Shown: positions 22,195 to 31,428, counted from the stretch's first letter. The stretch: DNA of 53,575 bases from Rhizobium alarense (GCF_021555155.1 NZ_JAKGBU010000029.1:1-53575); one strand, 5' to 3'. The notes: generated by a model from the letters alone, not told the origin. Numbers and translations are program-made.

Positions 22195-23808
22195 ATGACG
22201 TGCGGCCGGTCGGGTGGCGGTTTCACATTTGTGCTGATCTGCATCGCCTTCCTGCTGTCGGGCGCGGCGGCGCAGGCGGCCGACTCCTATATCGACGCGC
22301 CGGGCAATGCCGCACGCGCTGTCGCGACGCTCGTCGACGAGATGGGGCGGCAGCCTCTCGTCCACTCGATCCGGATCACCGACGACGAAATCGCTCTGCG
22401 CGTTTCGGGCCAGACGCGGCCCGGCGATCTCGACGAGTGGACGATCGGCAATGTTCGGCGCTTCTTCCTGGATTTCGAGGTCACCGCCGGCCCCCGCGCC
22501 TTCCGCTCGCAGGGCCTCGTCGCAAACGAAGCCGCCGGCCTCTTCCCGCTGGCCGATCTCGCGCTCGGCCAGGTCTCGCAGATCGCCGCGAAGGCGAAGG
22601 CCTATGCCCGCCTTGAGGGCCAGCCGACGGTGCAGTCGATCGAGATCGGCAAGCAGATCAGCATCCTGCCGCAGCCGGAATACGGCGACGTCCGCTGGGC
22701 GATCTACATCACCACCGACCGGGAGAGCGCGACGGTGCGCACGGACGCCGCCGGCAACATCGTGAGCGCCGACCTCTCGAACACCAACCGTGCCCGCCTC
22801 ATGGACATGGTGATGGACGACGACTGGCCGAAGGAGGAGGCGCTCGCCGACCTCGCGGCCGTCATCGGCCCGGCGCCGCGCCTCCGGGAGTTCAGCATCA
22901 GCCCGAAATCGCTGAGCCTCAAGGTGGACCACGCCACCCTGCCCGACCAGGTGCAGACCTACGGCTGGACGATCTCCGGCGTCACCGGCGACCCGGTCCT
23001 TTTTCCGCTCTTTCCCGGCACCAGCGACGCGGAGCGCTTCTCCCTCGTCGACGTCGACCTTTCGAAGCTCGCGGCGGTTCGGCAGGCGGCGCTGACGGCC
23101 TGGGACTACCCGCAGGCGCGCATCAACTACATGGCGCTCAAGCGGTTTTCCAACGCAGCGAACGGGCCGGAGCTGCGGTGGGTCGTCAGCCTCATCGACG
23201 TGGGCGTGAAGGACGCCCTGTTTGCCGGCACCGGAACGGTGGAGGTATCGCCCACAGGCTCCGTGCGTACGATCAATCTGCCGCGCTACCGGCAGAAACA
23301 GCAGGATTTCCTGACGCCCACGTCGCTCGAAAGCCTGATCGACCGGCTGCGCAGCGAACTCGGGTCAAAGACACGCTTCGCCGAGATCACCGTCCATAAG
23401 GACAGGGCCGACGTCCGCGCCGAGGACCAGGCTCAACCCGGAAAGCTCGCGAGCTACAGCGTCGACGGTTTCGAGATCACCCGGTCGACCCCGCTGATGC
23501 CCTGGTCCAGCCAGTTGCAGGAAGACCAGCTCTTCTCGCTCGACGACCTCGCCTTCTTCAAGGCCGTGGCGCTCGGAGAACTGACGCGGCAGACCTACGA
23601 GCGGCTCGGCGTGCGCACGGACGACATGGCTGTGTCGCGCTACACCTTCTCGGTCGGCCAGTTGCCGATGCCGGACGGCGGCTTCATGCTGCCTTCGCCC
23701 GACGGCAAGGTGACGCTGGAAATCCGCCTCGAGGCGGCGGACGGCTGGAAAGGCGGGCGCGTCACCTACAATTCGCACGGCGAAGCCTTCGACATCGTGA
23801 CGCCGTAA
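22195..23808 (+). CDS. Exported protein made of three divergent repeats, family unknown
   Basis: 537 residues from ATG 22195 (GGGGAGAG upstream; ATG 22126 is less likely). Signal peptide FVLICIAFLLSGAAAQAA. The rest appears to be three units of about 170 residues. Each has a helix then strands of type I-x-I and L-x-V (SIRITDDEIALRV; EFSISPKSLSLKV; EITVHKDRADVRA), a segment with P-x2-x-x-Y/W, a LFxLxDLxL helix start (LFPLADLAL; RFSLVDVDL; LFSLDDLAF), and a closing W-rich hairpin with a G-x-V turn (VRWAIYITTD; LRWVVSLID; KVTLEIRL). The hairpins recall PepSY domains, but identity is not established. Followed 32 bp later by a DUF4189 gene. Confidence 0.75.
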   Translation: MTCGRSGGGFTFVLICIAFLLSGAAAQAADSYIDAPGNAARAVATLVDEMGRQPLVHSIRITDDEIALRVSGQTRPGDLDEWTIGNVRRFFLDFEVTAGPRAFRSQGLVANEAAGLFPLADLALGQVSQIAAKAKAYARLEGQPTVQSIEIGKQISILPQPEYGDVRWAIYITTDRESATVRTDAAGNIVSADLSNTNRARLMDMVMDDDWPKEEALADLAAVIGPAPRLREFSISPKSLSLKVDHATLPDQVQTYGWTISGVTGDPVLFPLFPGTSDAERFSLVDVDLSKLAAVRQAALTAWDYPQARINYMALKRFSNAANGPELRWVVSLIDVGVKDALFAGTGTVEVSPTGSVRTINLPRYRQKQQDFLTPTSLESLIDRLRSELGSKTRFAEITVHKDRADVRAEDQAQPGKLASYSVDGFEITRSTPLMPWSSQLQEDQLFSLDDLAFFKAVALGELTRQTYERLGVRTDDMAVSRYTFSVGQLPMPDGGFMLPSPDGKVTLEIRLEAADGWKGGRVTYNSHGEAFDIVTP

Positions 23809-23840
23809 GAGCACGGGAGAGCAACAAGGGACAGGAAGGG

Positions 23841-24221
23841 ATGTTGGGGACTATCGGTTTTCGTCACGCCGCGTTTGCTGCGGCGGTCTTTCTCAGCCTG
23901 GCGCCGGCCGCCGTCGCCCAGGACAAGTTCGGCGCCATCGCCTATTCGCCCCAGACCGGCGCGCATGGCTGGTCCGAGGCCTTCGCGACACAATCCGAGG
24001 CGGAGGAGGCCGCGCGCGTCAGCTGTGCCCGGCATGCGAGCGACTGCCGCACGGCGGCCTGGTTCAAGAATGCCTGCGGCGCGCTCGCGACCGGCCCGAA
24101 CGGCTGGGGCGCCGACTGGGGACGCAACACGGCCGAGGCGCAGGCCAAGGCGATCGATGCCTGCGTGCCGCATTCCAAACAGTGCCGCATCCTGAAGTGG
24201 CTCTGCACGGGCATGGACTAG
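23841..24221 (+). CDS. DUF4189 exported protein
   Basis: 126 residues. Signal peptide AAFAAAVFLSLAPAAVAQ, then a DUF4189 domain: FGAIAYSPQTGAHGWSEAF, NACGALATGPNGWGADWG and a C-terminal CRILKWLCTGMD. Four or more cysteines (SCARHASDC, NACG, AC.., QC, LC) could form disulfides in the periplasm. Function of DUF4189 unknown. Preceded closely by the three-repeat protein, probably in one transcript (ribosome site in AAGGGACAGGAAGGG). It converges on the ABC ATPase gene with only 12 bp between stops. Confidence 0.88.
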   Translation: MLGTIGFRHAAFAAAVFLSLAPAAVAQDKFGAIAYSPQTGAHGWSEAFATQSEAEEAARVSCARHASDCRTAAWFKNACGALATGPNGWGADWGRNTAEAQAKAIDACVPHSKQCRILKWLCTGMD

Positions 24222-24233
24222 GCGGACATCCGC

Positions 24234-25268
24234 TCAGGGCGTGAGCAGCCAGGCCTGGTCGACGACGACCGGCGCGCGGGCGCCGATTGCCAGGCGCAGC
24301 GCGGAGAAGGCCCGGAGCGGCTGCCCGTCGCACAAGGCGAGGTCGACGACGAACCGCTCGCCGGTAAAGACGCAGGCCGTCACCGAGGCCGGCATGCCGG
24401 CGGCGTCGAAGCGCACGGATTCGGGGCGGACCAGGACCGGCCGCGCGGCGCTGCGGGCACCGTGCTGCAGCGCCGCCGCGATTTCCGGCCAAAGGAGCGA
24501 TCGCCCGCCGCCGTCCGGCAGGCGGAGCGACAGGATGCGCCCCTGCCCCACCAGCGCTCCGACCACGGTTCCTTCCGGCCGCTGGTAGATTTCCTCCGGC
24601 GGCGCCATCTGCTCGAGCCGGCCCGCTGACAGCACCGCCACATCCGTGGCAAGCGCCATGGCCTCGCTCTGGTCATGCGTGACATAGACCATGGTGGCGC
24701 CCGACTGCCTGTGGAAATCCCGGAATGTCTCCTCCATCGCGGCACGCAGGTGCCGGTCGAGGTTGGCAAGCGGCTCGTCGAGCAGCACGACGCCGGGCGA
24801 TGCGACCAGGCAGCGCGCGAGCGCCACGCGCTGGCGCTGGCCGCCCGAAAGTTCGGCCGGCCGGCGCTCGGCGAAATCGGCGAGCCGCACGACGTCGAGC
24901 GCGTCCATGATCCTGCCGCGCAGGGAGGCACCCCTCATGCCACGCAGGCGCAGCGGATAGCCGACATTCCCGGCAACGGTCATGTGCGGCCAGAGCGCAT
25001 AGGACTGGAACACCATCGCCATGTTGCGCTCTTCCGGCGGCAGGACACCGGACGCGGTGGAGATGAGCCGGTCGCCGAGCGTGATCGCGCCGTCCGTCGG
25101 CTGCTCGAAGCCGGCGATCATGCGCAGGATCGTCGTCTTGCCGCAGCCGGAGGGGCCGAGAAGCGCCAGGAATCCACCGTCGCGCACCGTCAGGGAAACG
25201 GCGTCGACCGCCGGCCGCGCGGTGCCGGGAAAGACCTTCGTCAACCTGTCGAGGGTCAGCTTCGCCAC
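24234..25268 (-). CDS. ABC transporter ATP-binding protein (PotA/FbpC type)
   Basis: 344 residues. Walker A GPSGCGKT (about 38-45), Q-loop VFQSYALWPHM, signature LSGGQRQR, Walker B VVLLDEPLANLD and H-loop YVTHDQSEAMAL, followed by a C-terminal TOBE-like regulatory region (about 245-340). It powers the importer formed with the fused permease encoded immediately upstream; the start overlaps the permease stop by 13 nt, indicating coupling. Members transport Fe3+, polyamines, phosphonates or sugars. Confidence 0.92.
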   Translation of the reverse strand: MAKLTLDRLTKVFPGTARPAVDAVSLTVRDGGFLALLGPSGCGKTTILRMIAGFEQPTDGAITLGDRLISTASGVLPPEERNMAMVFQSYALWPHMTVAGNVGYPLRLRGMRGASLRGRIMDALDVVRLADFAERRPAELSGGQRQRVALARCLVASPGVVLLDEPLANLDRHLRAAMEETFRDFHRQSGATMVYVTHDQSEAMALATDVAVLSAGRLEQMAPPEEIYQRPEGTVVGALVGQGRILSLRLPDGGGRSLLWPEIAAALQHGARSAARPVLVRPESVRFDAAGMPASVTACVFTGERFVVDLALCDGQPLRAFSALRLAIGARAPVVVDQAWLLTP

Positions 25269-26950
25269 GGCAGCGCCCCCCGCGGCATGTAACGCGACAG
25301 CGCCTCGAGCATCGCCATCAGGAAGACGACCATCAGCACCACCAGCACGGAAAGCGCTGCGGCAAGGTCCGAGCTGCCGCTGTCGTCGAGGTTGAAGATC
25401 GCGACCCCGAGCGTCTGGGTGCCGGCCGACCAGAGCAGCGCGGAGACGGTCAGCTCGTTGCAGGCCGTCAGGAAAACGAGCACGAAGGCGGCCCCCGCGG
25501 CCGGTGCGACGGCGGGCAGCAACACCTCCCGCAGGCGGCGCCAGAAACCGGCACCGGACAGCCGTGCCGCTTCCTCCAGCGCCGGATCGAGCTGGCGGAA
25601 GGCACTCTCCATCGGCTTCAGGCTAAGCGCGAAGAAGCTCGACAGGTAGGCGATCAGGATGATCCCCAGCGTGCCGTAGAGCGAGATGCCGAGGATCGGC
25701 AGGGGCGCGGCAAGGAGCAGGATGAAGCAGACGGCGAGCACGATGCCCGGCAGCGCATAGGGAATCTCGATCAGCGTCGCAATCACCACCGTCGCCCAGG
25801 CGCCCTGCCGCGTCATCAGATAGGCGGCCGCCGATGCGAACACGAGCAGCAGGCCGGCGCTCACGGCTGCAAGGACGAGCGAGTTCGCGAGCGCCGAGCG
25901 TGTTACCGCCTGCCGGAAGAGGATGTCTGCATAGGCGCCGAACGACACCGTGTCCGGCGTCAGCGCCACGCCGTAGGCCGGCACCAGCGAACTCGCCACG
26001 AGCGCGAGCAGCGGCGCGACCAGAATGGCGAGGAGGACGAGCCAGAGCAGGCCCTCGACGACGAACCGGATCCGGCCGAGCGGAAAGGGTGCCTGCCCGC
26101 CGGAAAGCCCGGACATGCGATAGTCCCTCCCCCGCATGGCGCGCTGCTGCACGACGATGCCGGCGACCGAGATCAGGCCGATCAGCATGGACAGGACGGC
26201 CAGATCGGCAAAGGTCTGCGCTCCGAAGCTTGCAAGCCGGCTGTAGACGAGCGTCGGCAGCGTGAAGATCGAGGCCGGAATGCCGAGGATCGCCGGAATG
26301 CCGAAATTGCCGACGCCCGAGACGAAGGCGATCGCCGCGCCGGCGATGACACCGGGCATGGCGAGCGGCAGCACGATGTCGAGAAAGGTGCGGAAGGGCG
26401 TGGCGCCTGAAAGCCTCGAGGCCTCCACCAAATCACGCGGCACCGAGGCGAGGCCGGCGCGCAGCGCCAGGAAGACCAGCGGCGCATGCTGCACGCCGAA
26501 GAGCAGCGCGATGCCGCCGATGGAATAGAGCGGCTGCGGGCTGCCGAGCGGCGGCGCCAGCCTGAGCGTCTTCAGCAGCGGGCTCGCCGGACCCGACATC
26601 TCCACCCAGGCAAGCGCGGTGATCTGCGGCGGGATCATCATCGGCAGCATGAACAGGAAGCTCAGCAACCGCTTGCGGCCGATGTCGGTGAGGCTCGTCG
26701 CAAAGGCGAAGGTGGCGCCGATGAGCATCGAGACCACCATGCCGAGGAGCGCGGTGCTCAGCGTGTTGCGCACCGCGTTCCAGGTTCCGCGTTCCGCAAG
26801 CACCGGCGGCAGGCCGCCCGCCTCCAGCGACGCTTTCAGTCCGGCGAGCAGAAGCCTGCCGAGCGGCAGCGCGCTCAGCAGGAAGACGACGACGAGGACA
26901 GACGGAAACAGCCAGCGGGGCTGGCTGTTCGCTTGCGGCAGGCGCGGCAT
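25256..26950 (-). CDS. ABC transporter permease, two fused membrane domains (FbpB type)
   Basis: 564 residues, about 12 hydrophobic segments. Two copies of the BPD permease domain are fused, each with an EAA-like loop: one near DLVEASRLSGATPFRTFLDI and one near EEAARLSGAGFWRRLREVLL. This single-chain architecture is typical for FbpB-like and 2-aminoethylphosphonate-like importers. It lies 8 nt downstream of the binding-protein gene and overlaps the ATPase gene. The substrate must be inferred from the binding protein, which does not look like an iron binder. Confidence 0.9.
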   Translation of the reverse strand: MPRLPQANSQPRWLFPSVLVVVFLLSALPLGRLLLAGLKASLEAGGLPPVLAERGTWNAVRNTLSTALLGMVVSMLIGATFAFATSLTDIGRKRLLSFLFMLPMMIPPQITALAWVEMSGPASPLLKTLRLAPPLGSPQPLYSIGGIALLFGVQHAPLVFLALRAGLASVPRDLVEASRLSGATPFRTFLDIVLPLAMPGVIAGAAIAFVSGVGNFGIPAILGIPASIFTLPTLVYSRLASFGAQTFADLAVLSMLIGLISVAGIVVQQRAMRGRDYRMSGLSGGQAPFPLGRIRFVVEGLLWLVLLAILVAPLLALVASSLVPAYGVALTPDTVSFGAYADILFRQAVTRSALANSLVLAAVSAGLLLVFASAAAYLMTRQGAWATVVIATLIEIPYALPGIVLAVCFILLLAAPLPILGISLYGTLGIILIAYLSSFFALSLKPMESAFRQLDPALEEAARLSGAGFWRRLREVLLPAVAPAAGAAFVLVFLTACNELTVSALLWSAGTQTLGVAIFNLDDSGSSDLAAALSVLVVLMVVFLMAMLEALSRYMPRGALPWRS

Positions 26951-26958
26951 CGGACGCG

Positions 26959-27939
26959 TCAGTTGGTGCCGAAGATGTCCGAGAAGGACCTGATGTCGGC
27001 TTCGGTGTTTTTCACCGCCGCGGCGGCGTCGAGCGGCAGGACGTTGATCGCGTCGCGCGCCGGATAGCCTTCGGGCATGGCGATGCCGTTGCGGGCCGGG
27101 ATATAGCCCATGGCGAGCGATACTTTCTGGCCCTCTTCGGACAACAGGAAGTCGACGAATTTCCTGGCGTTCTCGGCATTCTTTGCGCCGGACAGGATCG
27201 CGACCGGCTCGGTGACGGCCGACACGCCTTCCGTCGGGAAGACGAACTCGACCGGTGCGCCCTTCGCCTTCTCGCGGATCGCCATGAAGTCGACGATCAT
27301 GCCGTAGGCCTTCTCGCCGGTCGCGACCGCCTTCAGGACACCGCCATTGCCGCCCGACGCGGCAGCGCCGTTTGCCTGCAGCGCCTTGTAGTAGTCCCAG
27401 CCGAAACCGTCGAGGCCGGTCAGTACCTGCGCGTGGATGAGGGCGGCGCCGGAGGTGAGCGGGCTCGGCATCATCACGAGGCCCTTGGCCTCGGGCGCAA
27501 CGAGGTCCTTCCAGCTCGCCGGCTTCATGCCGGCCGACGTGTTGTAGACGATGCCCGTCGTGATGAGCTTGGTGGAGTGGTAGGCACCGTCGGCATCATA
27601 GAGCGACGCGTCGAAATTCGCGGCTTCCGGCGACTTGTAGGCGAGGAGCTGGCCGGCCTCCTTCATGCGCTGCAGCGTCACGGTATCGGCGATCAGCAGC
27701 ACGTCGGCAACCGGATTGCCGGCGGCGATCTCGGCCTGCAGCTTCGCCATCAGCTTCGTCGTGCCATCGCGCACCCACTCGACCTCGACGCCCGGATTGG
27801 CGGCCTTGAAGGCGTCGACGGTCGCCTGCGCGTCCTCGTTCGGTTGGCTCGTGTAGAGCACCAGGTCGGCGGCATTGGCCGAAAGCGCGAACAGGCCCGC
27901 GGCGGCAAGCGCGGTGAAGGCGGTGAGAAGCTTCTTCAT
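26959..27939 (-). CDS. Extracellular solute-binding protein (class 1/6 type)
   Basis: 326 residues from ATG 27937-27939 (GAGGGA upstream); longer frames are shadows. Signal peptide LTAFTALAAAGLFALSANA. The fold is that of FbpA-like proteins: LVLYTSQPNEDAQATVDAF, ANPGVEVEWVRDGTTKLMAK, VADVLLIADTVTLQRM. At the place of the iron-binding Tyr-Tyr pair of FbpA this protein has MIVDFM, so ferric iron is unlikely; an organic anion or amino-acid-like compound is more plausible. It begins an operon with the permease and ATPase and is divergent from a RocB-like hydrolase. Confidence 0.88.
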   Translation of the reverse strand: MKKLLTAFTALAAAGLFALSANAADLVLYTSQPNEDAQATVDAFKAANPGVEVEWVRDGTTKLMAKLQAEIAAGNPVADVLLIADTVTLQRMKEAGQLLAYKSPEAANFDASLYDADGAYHSTKLITTGIVYNTSAGMKPASWKDLVAPEAKGLVMMPSPLTSGAALIHAQVLTGLDGFGWDYYKALQANGAAASGGNGGVLKAVATGEKAYGMIVDFMAIREKAKGAPVEFVFPTEGVSAVTEPVAILSGAKNAENARKFVDFLLSEEGQKVSLAMGYIPARNGIAMPEGYPARDAINVLPLDAAAAVKNTEADIRSFSDIFGTN

Positions 27940-28182
27940 CGGATCGTCCCTCGTTGAAAATGGGGCGATCCATAGTCCTGCCGCTTGACAGGCATGTGAC
28001 AGTTTCCGGCCACGGCGAACCCGGCGGCGGAAGCAGGACCTGACGGTTTTGACAATCCGGCTGACGGAGCGGCCAGAAATGCCGGCCCATTTTCCGGAAT
28101 AAATCCATTTCACCTGCAATCCGACTTGGCTAGCGTCACGTCGTCCGGCAAGAACCGGCCGAACCGCGCCAAGGAGCATTGC

Positions 28183-29832
28183 ATGACATCCGCGCCCACC
28201 GCCGATCGGGCCGCCCGCGCCCGGGACCTGACCCTTGCCATGACCCGCTGGCAGAGCGTGACCGGCAGCGCCGGCGAGGCGGCCTTCGGCGAGCGGCTGC
28301 GGTCGCTTCTCGCGGATCTCCCCTGTTTCCGCGCCAATCCCGATCACCTGCTGGCTTTCGACAGCCACGGCGAACCGGCGACGAAGAATGTCGTCGCGCT
28401 CGTGCGCGGCAGCGGCCGGCGGACGATCGTGCTCGCCGGCCACTTCGACACCGTGTCCATCGCCAACTACGGCACGCTTGCCTCCCTTGCGACGGAGCCG
28501 GATGCGCTGCTTCCCGCCCTCCTTGCCGAACTGCGCGGCCGTGTGCGCAACGCCGCGGAAGACAGGGCGCTCGCGGACCTCGAAAGCGGCGATTTCCTGC
28601 CGGGCCGCGGGCTGCTCGACATGAAGAGCGGTATCGCCGCCGGCATCGTCGCGCTCGAACGGTTTGCGGCATGCGATGACGCCTACGGCAACCTTCTCCT
28701 CGTCGCGACGCCCGATGAGGAGGCGCTTTCGAGGGGCATGCGCAGCCTGCGGAGCGTCCTTCCCGACGTCGCCGATCGCTTCGGCCTCGACATCATCGGC
28801 GGCATCAACCTCGATGCGTCGAGCTGCGAGAAGGACGGCGAGGAGGGACGCGCGGTCTATCTCGGCTCCGTCGGCAAGTTCCTGCCCTTCGCCTTCGTCG
28901 TCGGCCGGGCGACCCACGCGGGCTATCCCTTCGACGGCATCAGCGCCCATCGCATCGCGGCCGAGATCCTGCGGGCGATCGATACCGACCCGCACCTGCG
29001 TGACGAAGCGCACGGCGAGACGTCGCCGGCCCCGGTCTGCCTCGAAATGAAGGATCTGCGCGATACCTATGACGTGACGACGCCGGACCGCGTCTGGCTC
29101 GCCTTCAACTGGCTGACCCACCGGCGCAGCCCGACGACGCTGCTCGACGACTTCCGGGCGATCGTCGCAGCGGCAGCCGCCGCGGCGCTTCACCGGCAGG
29201 CGGAGAACCGCTCCGTCGCGACCGGCACGCCGCAGGTCGACGTGCAGGCGGCGGTGCTGACCTACGAGGCTCTGCTGCAGCGCGTCGCCGCGCGGGGCGG
29301 GCCGGAAGCGGCCAACCGCCTCGCGGCGCTTGAAGCCGAACTTTCGAAGATCGACAACCCACTCGAAATCACCCGCCGCCTCGTCGATGCGGCCGTGACG
29401 GAAGCCGGCCTGGAAGGTCCGGCAATCGTCGTCGGTTTCGGCAGTCTGCACTATCCGCTGGTGCATATCGACCGGTTCGGGGCGACGGGCGAAGGCATGC
29501 GACGATCGCTCGCCCGCGTCATGGCGGAGGTCGCCGCCCGCCATGCCACGACGATCAGGTTCAAGCAGATCTTCGCCGGCATTTCCGACATGAGCTATCT
29601 TGGCCACCGGCCGGAGATCTCGGATGCGGCGGCGCTCAAGGCGAACACGCCGGCACGCATCTTCGCCGACGACGTGCCGCCGGGCCTGCTCGCCTTCCCG
29701 GTGGTCAATATCGGCCCCTGGGGCCGCGACTATCACCAGAAATGGGAGCGCGCGCACACGCCCTACACGTTCGGCGTGTTGCCCGACCTCGTCTTCGAGG
29801 CGGCGCGCGCCTGCCTCAAGGAAACGTCATAA
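28183..29832 (+). CDS. M20 family metallohydrolase, RocB-like
   Basis: 549 residues from ATG 28183, with AAGGAG 6 nt upstream. The M20 dizinc centre is visible: GHFDTV (about residues 85-90), a LLDMKSG stretch and ATPDEEALSRG, each in the positions of metal ligands and the catalytic Glu. Length and the long insert match the RocB group, annotated as arginine-utilisation proteins with no well-defined reaction; other M20 enzymes remove acyl groups or cleave small peptides. It is divergent from the ABC importer across a 243-bp control region, and converges on an aminotransferase 2 bp from its stop. Confidence 0.9.
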   Translation: MTSAPTADRAARARDLTLAMTRWQSVTGSAGEAAFGERLRSLLADLPCFRANPDHLLAFDSHGEPATKNVVALVRGSGRRTIVLAGHFDTVSIANYGTLASLATEPDALLPALLAELRGRVRNAAEDRALADLESGDFLPGRGLLDMKSGIAAGIVALERFAACDDAYGNLLLVATPDEEALSRGMRSLRSVLPDVADRFGLDIIGGINLDASSCEKDGEEGRAVYLGSVGKFLPFAFVVGRATHAGYPFDGISAHRIAAEILRAIDTDPHLRDEAHGETSPAPVCLEMKDLRDTYDVTTPDRVWLAFNWLTHRRSPTTLLDDFRAIVAAAAAAALHRQAENRSVATGTPQVDVQAAVLTYEALLQRVAARGGPEAANRLAALEAELSKIDNPLEITRRLVDAAVTEAGLEGPAIVVGFGSLHYPLVHIDRFGATGEGMRRSLARVMAEVAARHATTIRFKQIFAGISDMSYLGHRPEISDAAALKANTPARIFADDVPPGLLAFPVVNIGPWGRDYHQKWERAHTPYTFGVLPDLVFEAARACLKETS

Positions 29833-29834
29833 CG

Positions 29835-31067
29835 TCAGGCCGCGGCCGCCGTCATCTCCGAGCGCACGAGCCGGCCGAGCCGGGAGATCCCCTCCTCGAT
29901 GGTCGGCGCGTCGGCGCAGGAGAAGCTGAGGCGCAGCGTGTTGGCGCCCGAGCCGTCCGCATGGAAGGCCCGGCCCGGCACGAAGGCGACCTTCTCCGTC
30001 TCGATCGATTTTGCGAGCAGCGCGGTGCCGTCCATGCCCTCCGGCAGCGTCACCCAGACGAACATGCCGCCCTCCGGCTTCGTCCAGCGCGTGCCCTCCG
30101 GCATGTGCCTGCCGAGCGCCGCCAGCATGCTGTCCCGGCGGTGGCTGTAGGCCTTGCGGATCTTGTCGACCTGCGCGTCGAAGCCGCGCTCGGCGACATG
30201 GGCGATCGCCATCTGGTTGATCGTGGAGGAATGAAGGTCCGCCGCCTGCTTCATCAACACGAGCTTGCGGATGACCCTGCTGCTCGCGACGATGTAGCCG
30301 ACCCGCAATCCCGGCGCGAGCGTCTTTGAAAAGCTGCCGCAGTAGATCGTGCGCGCAGCCTCGATGTCGCCGCCGTTTGCCGCAAGCTCCAGCGCGAGGA
30401 TCGGCGGGATTGCCTCGCCGTCGTAGCGCAGCGACTGGTAGGCCGCGTCCTCGATGATCGGAATGTCGAGGTCCTCGGCGAGCGCGATCAGCTTTTCGCG
30501 CCCTTCCCGGTCGATCGTCTCGCCCGTCGGGTTGGCGAAATCGACGGAGAGATAGGCGAACTTGACCTTGCCGCCGTTCGCCGCCGCGGCGAGGCGATAG
30601 GATTCCGGCGTGCGGTTGCCGGTCACGGACAGCTTGTCGTAGGCGGGCTCATAGGCATTGAAGGCCTGCAGCGCGCCGAGATAGGTCGGCCAGGTGACAA
30701 GGGCGGTGTCGTTCGGCGACAGGAAGAGCTTGCCGAGATAATCGAGCCCTTGTTGCGAGCCGGAGACGATGAAGACGTTCTCCGCCGCGCAGGCGACGCC
30801 GAGCTTCGCCATCTCGCCGGCAAGCCAGCTGCGCAGCGGCCCATAGCCCTCGCTCACCGAATATTGCAGCGCGGCGTTGACGGCCGGTCCGGAGAAAATC
30901 TCGGCATAGGCCGCCTTGAAATCCTGGTCCGGGAAAAGCGCGGGATCGGGAATGCCGCCGGCAAAGGAGATGATGTCGGGGCGGTCGAGCAGCTTCAGGA
31001 GCTCGCGGATTTCCGACGCCTTCATCCGCGACGAACGCGTCGCGAATATGTGGTCCCAGTTCAACAT
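29835..31067 (-). CDS. PLP-dependent aminotransferase, class I/II (LysN/MocR-like fold)
   Basis: 410 residues from ATG 31065-31067 (AGGAAAC upstream). Key stretches: DIISFAGGIPDPALFP, GSQQGLDYLGKLFL, DFANPTGETI, ADxxY-equivalent EDAAYQSLRYDG, and the PLP lysine in GSFSKTLAPGLRVGY. This group includes 2-aminoadipate, kynurenine and branched-chain aminotransferases; the exact substrate is uncertain. It converges on the M20 hydrolase gene with a 2-bp gap, and together they may deal with an amino-acid-like compound brought in by the nearby importer. Confidence 0.9.
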   Translation of the reverse strand: MLNWDHIFATRSSRMKASEIRELLKLLDRPDIISFAGGIPDPALFPDQDFKAAYAEIFSGPAVNAALQYSVSEGYGPLRSWLAGEMAKLGVACAAENVFIVSGSQQGLDYLGKLFLSPNDTALVTWPTYLGALQAFNAYEPAYDKLSVTGNRTPESYRLAAAANGGKVKFAYLSVDFANPTGETIDREGREKLIALAEDLDIPIIEDAAYQSLRYDGEAIPPILALELAANGGDIEAARTIYCGSFSKTLAPGLRVGYIVASSRVIRKLVLMKQAADLHSSTINQMAIAHVAERGFDAQVDKIRKAYSHRRDSMLAALGRHMPEGTRWTKPEGGMFVWVTLPEGMDGTALLAKSIETEKVAFVPGRAFHADGSGANTLRLSFSCADAPTIEEGISRLGRLVRSEMTAAAA

Positions 31068-31162
31068 GGATGTTTCCTCGGCAAGTGTTTGCCGGACCAC
31101 ATCACGAAACCACAATTATGTCAATAATGCTGACCTAATTTCGACGCAAAAAGAGAACGAAA

Positions 31163-31267
31163 TCACTTGGCGGCGTAGTTGTCGTAAAGACTGCACAGAA
31201 GCAAAGCAACAATGCCGCACAGGATGAGAAAGTCCATAAAGGCGAAATATTCGAGAATTGCCGTCAT
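31163..31267 (-). CDS. 34-residue single-span membrane protein
   Basis: Starts at ATG 31265-31267 with a strong GGGAGG about 9 nt upstream. The peptide MTAILEYFAFMDFLILCGIV then continues with a hydrophobic stretch and a short polar tail (DNYAAK), giving one transmembrane helix of about 20 residues. It is too short for domain matching. The strong ribosome site and clear hydrophobic design support it as a real small protein; function unknown. It lies downstream of the ilvC terminator, in a gap of 385 bp. Confidence 0.55.
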   Translation of the reverse strand: MTAILEYFAFMDFLILCGIVALLLCSLYDNYAAK

Positions 31268-31400
31268 CGCACGATCCTCCCGATGGCGAAACGAGACGGC
31301 GAGGATTCTGTTCCGCGACCGCGCATCGCGCAACACTATTGTTTGCGGCAATGCAGCAATTTTCGCGATGCGACGCGGCAACACTCGCGGGGCGGCAAAG

Positions 31401-31428
31401 AAAAGAGCCGGGCGGTCGCCCGCCCGGC
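31401..31428 (-). terminator. Rho-independent terminator of ilvC
   Basis: On the minus strand GCCGGGCGG and CCGCCCGGC (31407-31415 with 31420-31428) pair with a 4-nt loop, followed by TCTTTTC. It stands 25 nt after the ilvC stop, a textbook intrinsic terminator. Confidence 0.85.

Noticed and set aside
24234-27939. Reading the three-gene importer as a ferric iron transporter
   Set aside because: Architecture matches FbpABC, but the iron-binding tyrosine pair is not present in the binding protein, so an iron label would be unsupported.
26959-29757. A 932-residue minus-strand open frame
   Set aside because: Only the part to 27939 has binding-protein sequence with signal peptide and ribosome site. 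The rest is the reverse-strand shadow of the M20 hydrolase gene, caused by high GC content.
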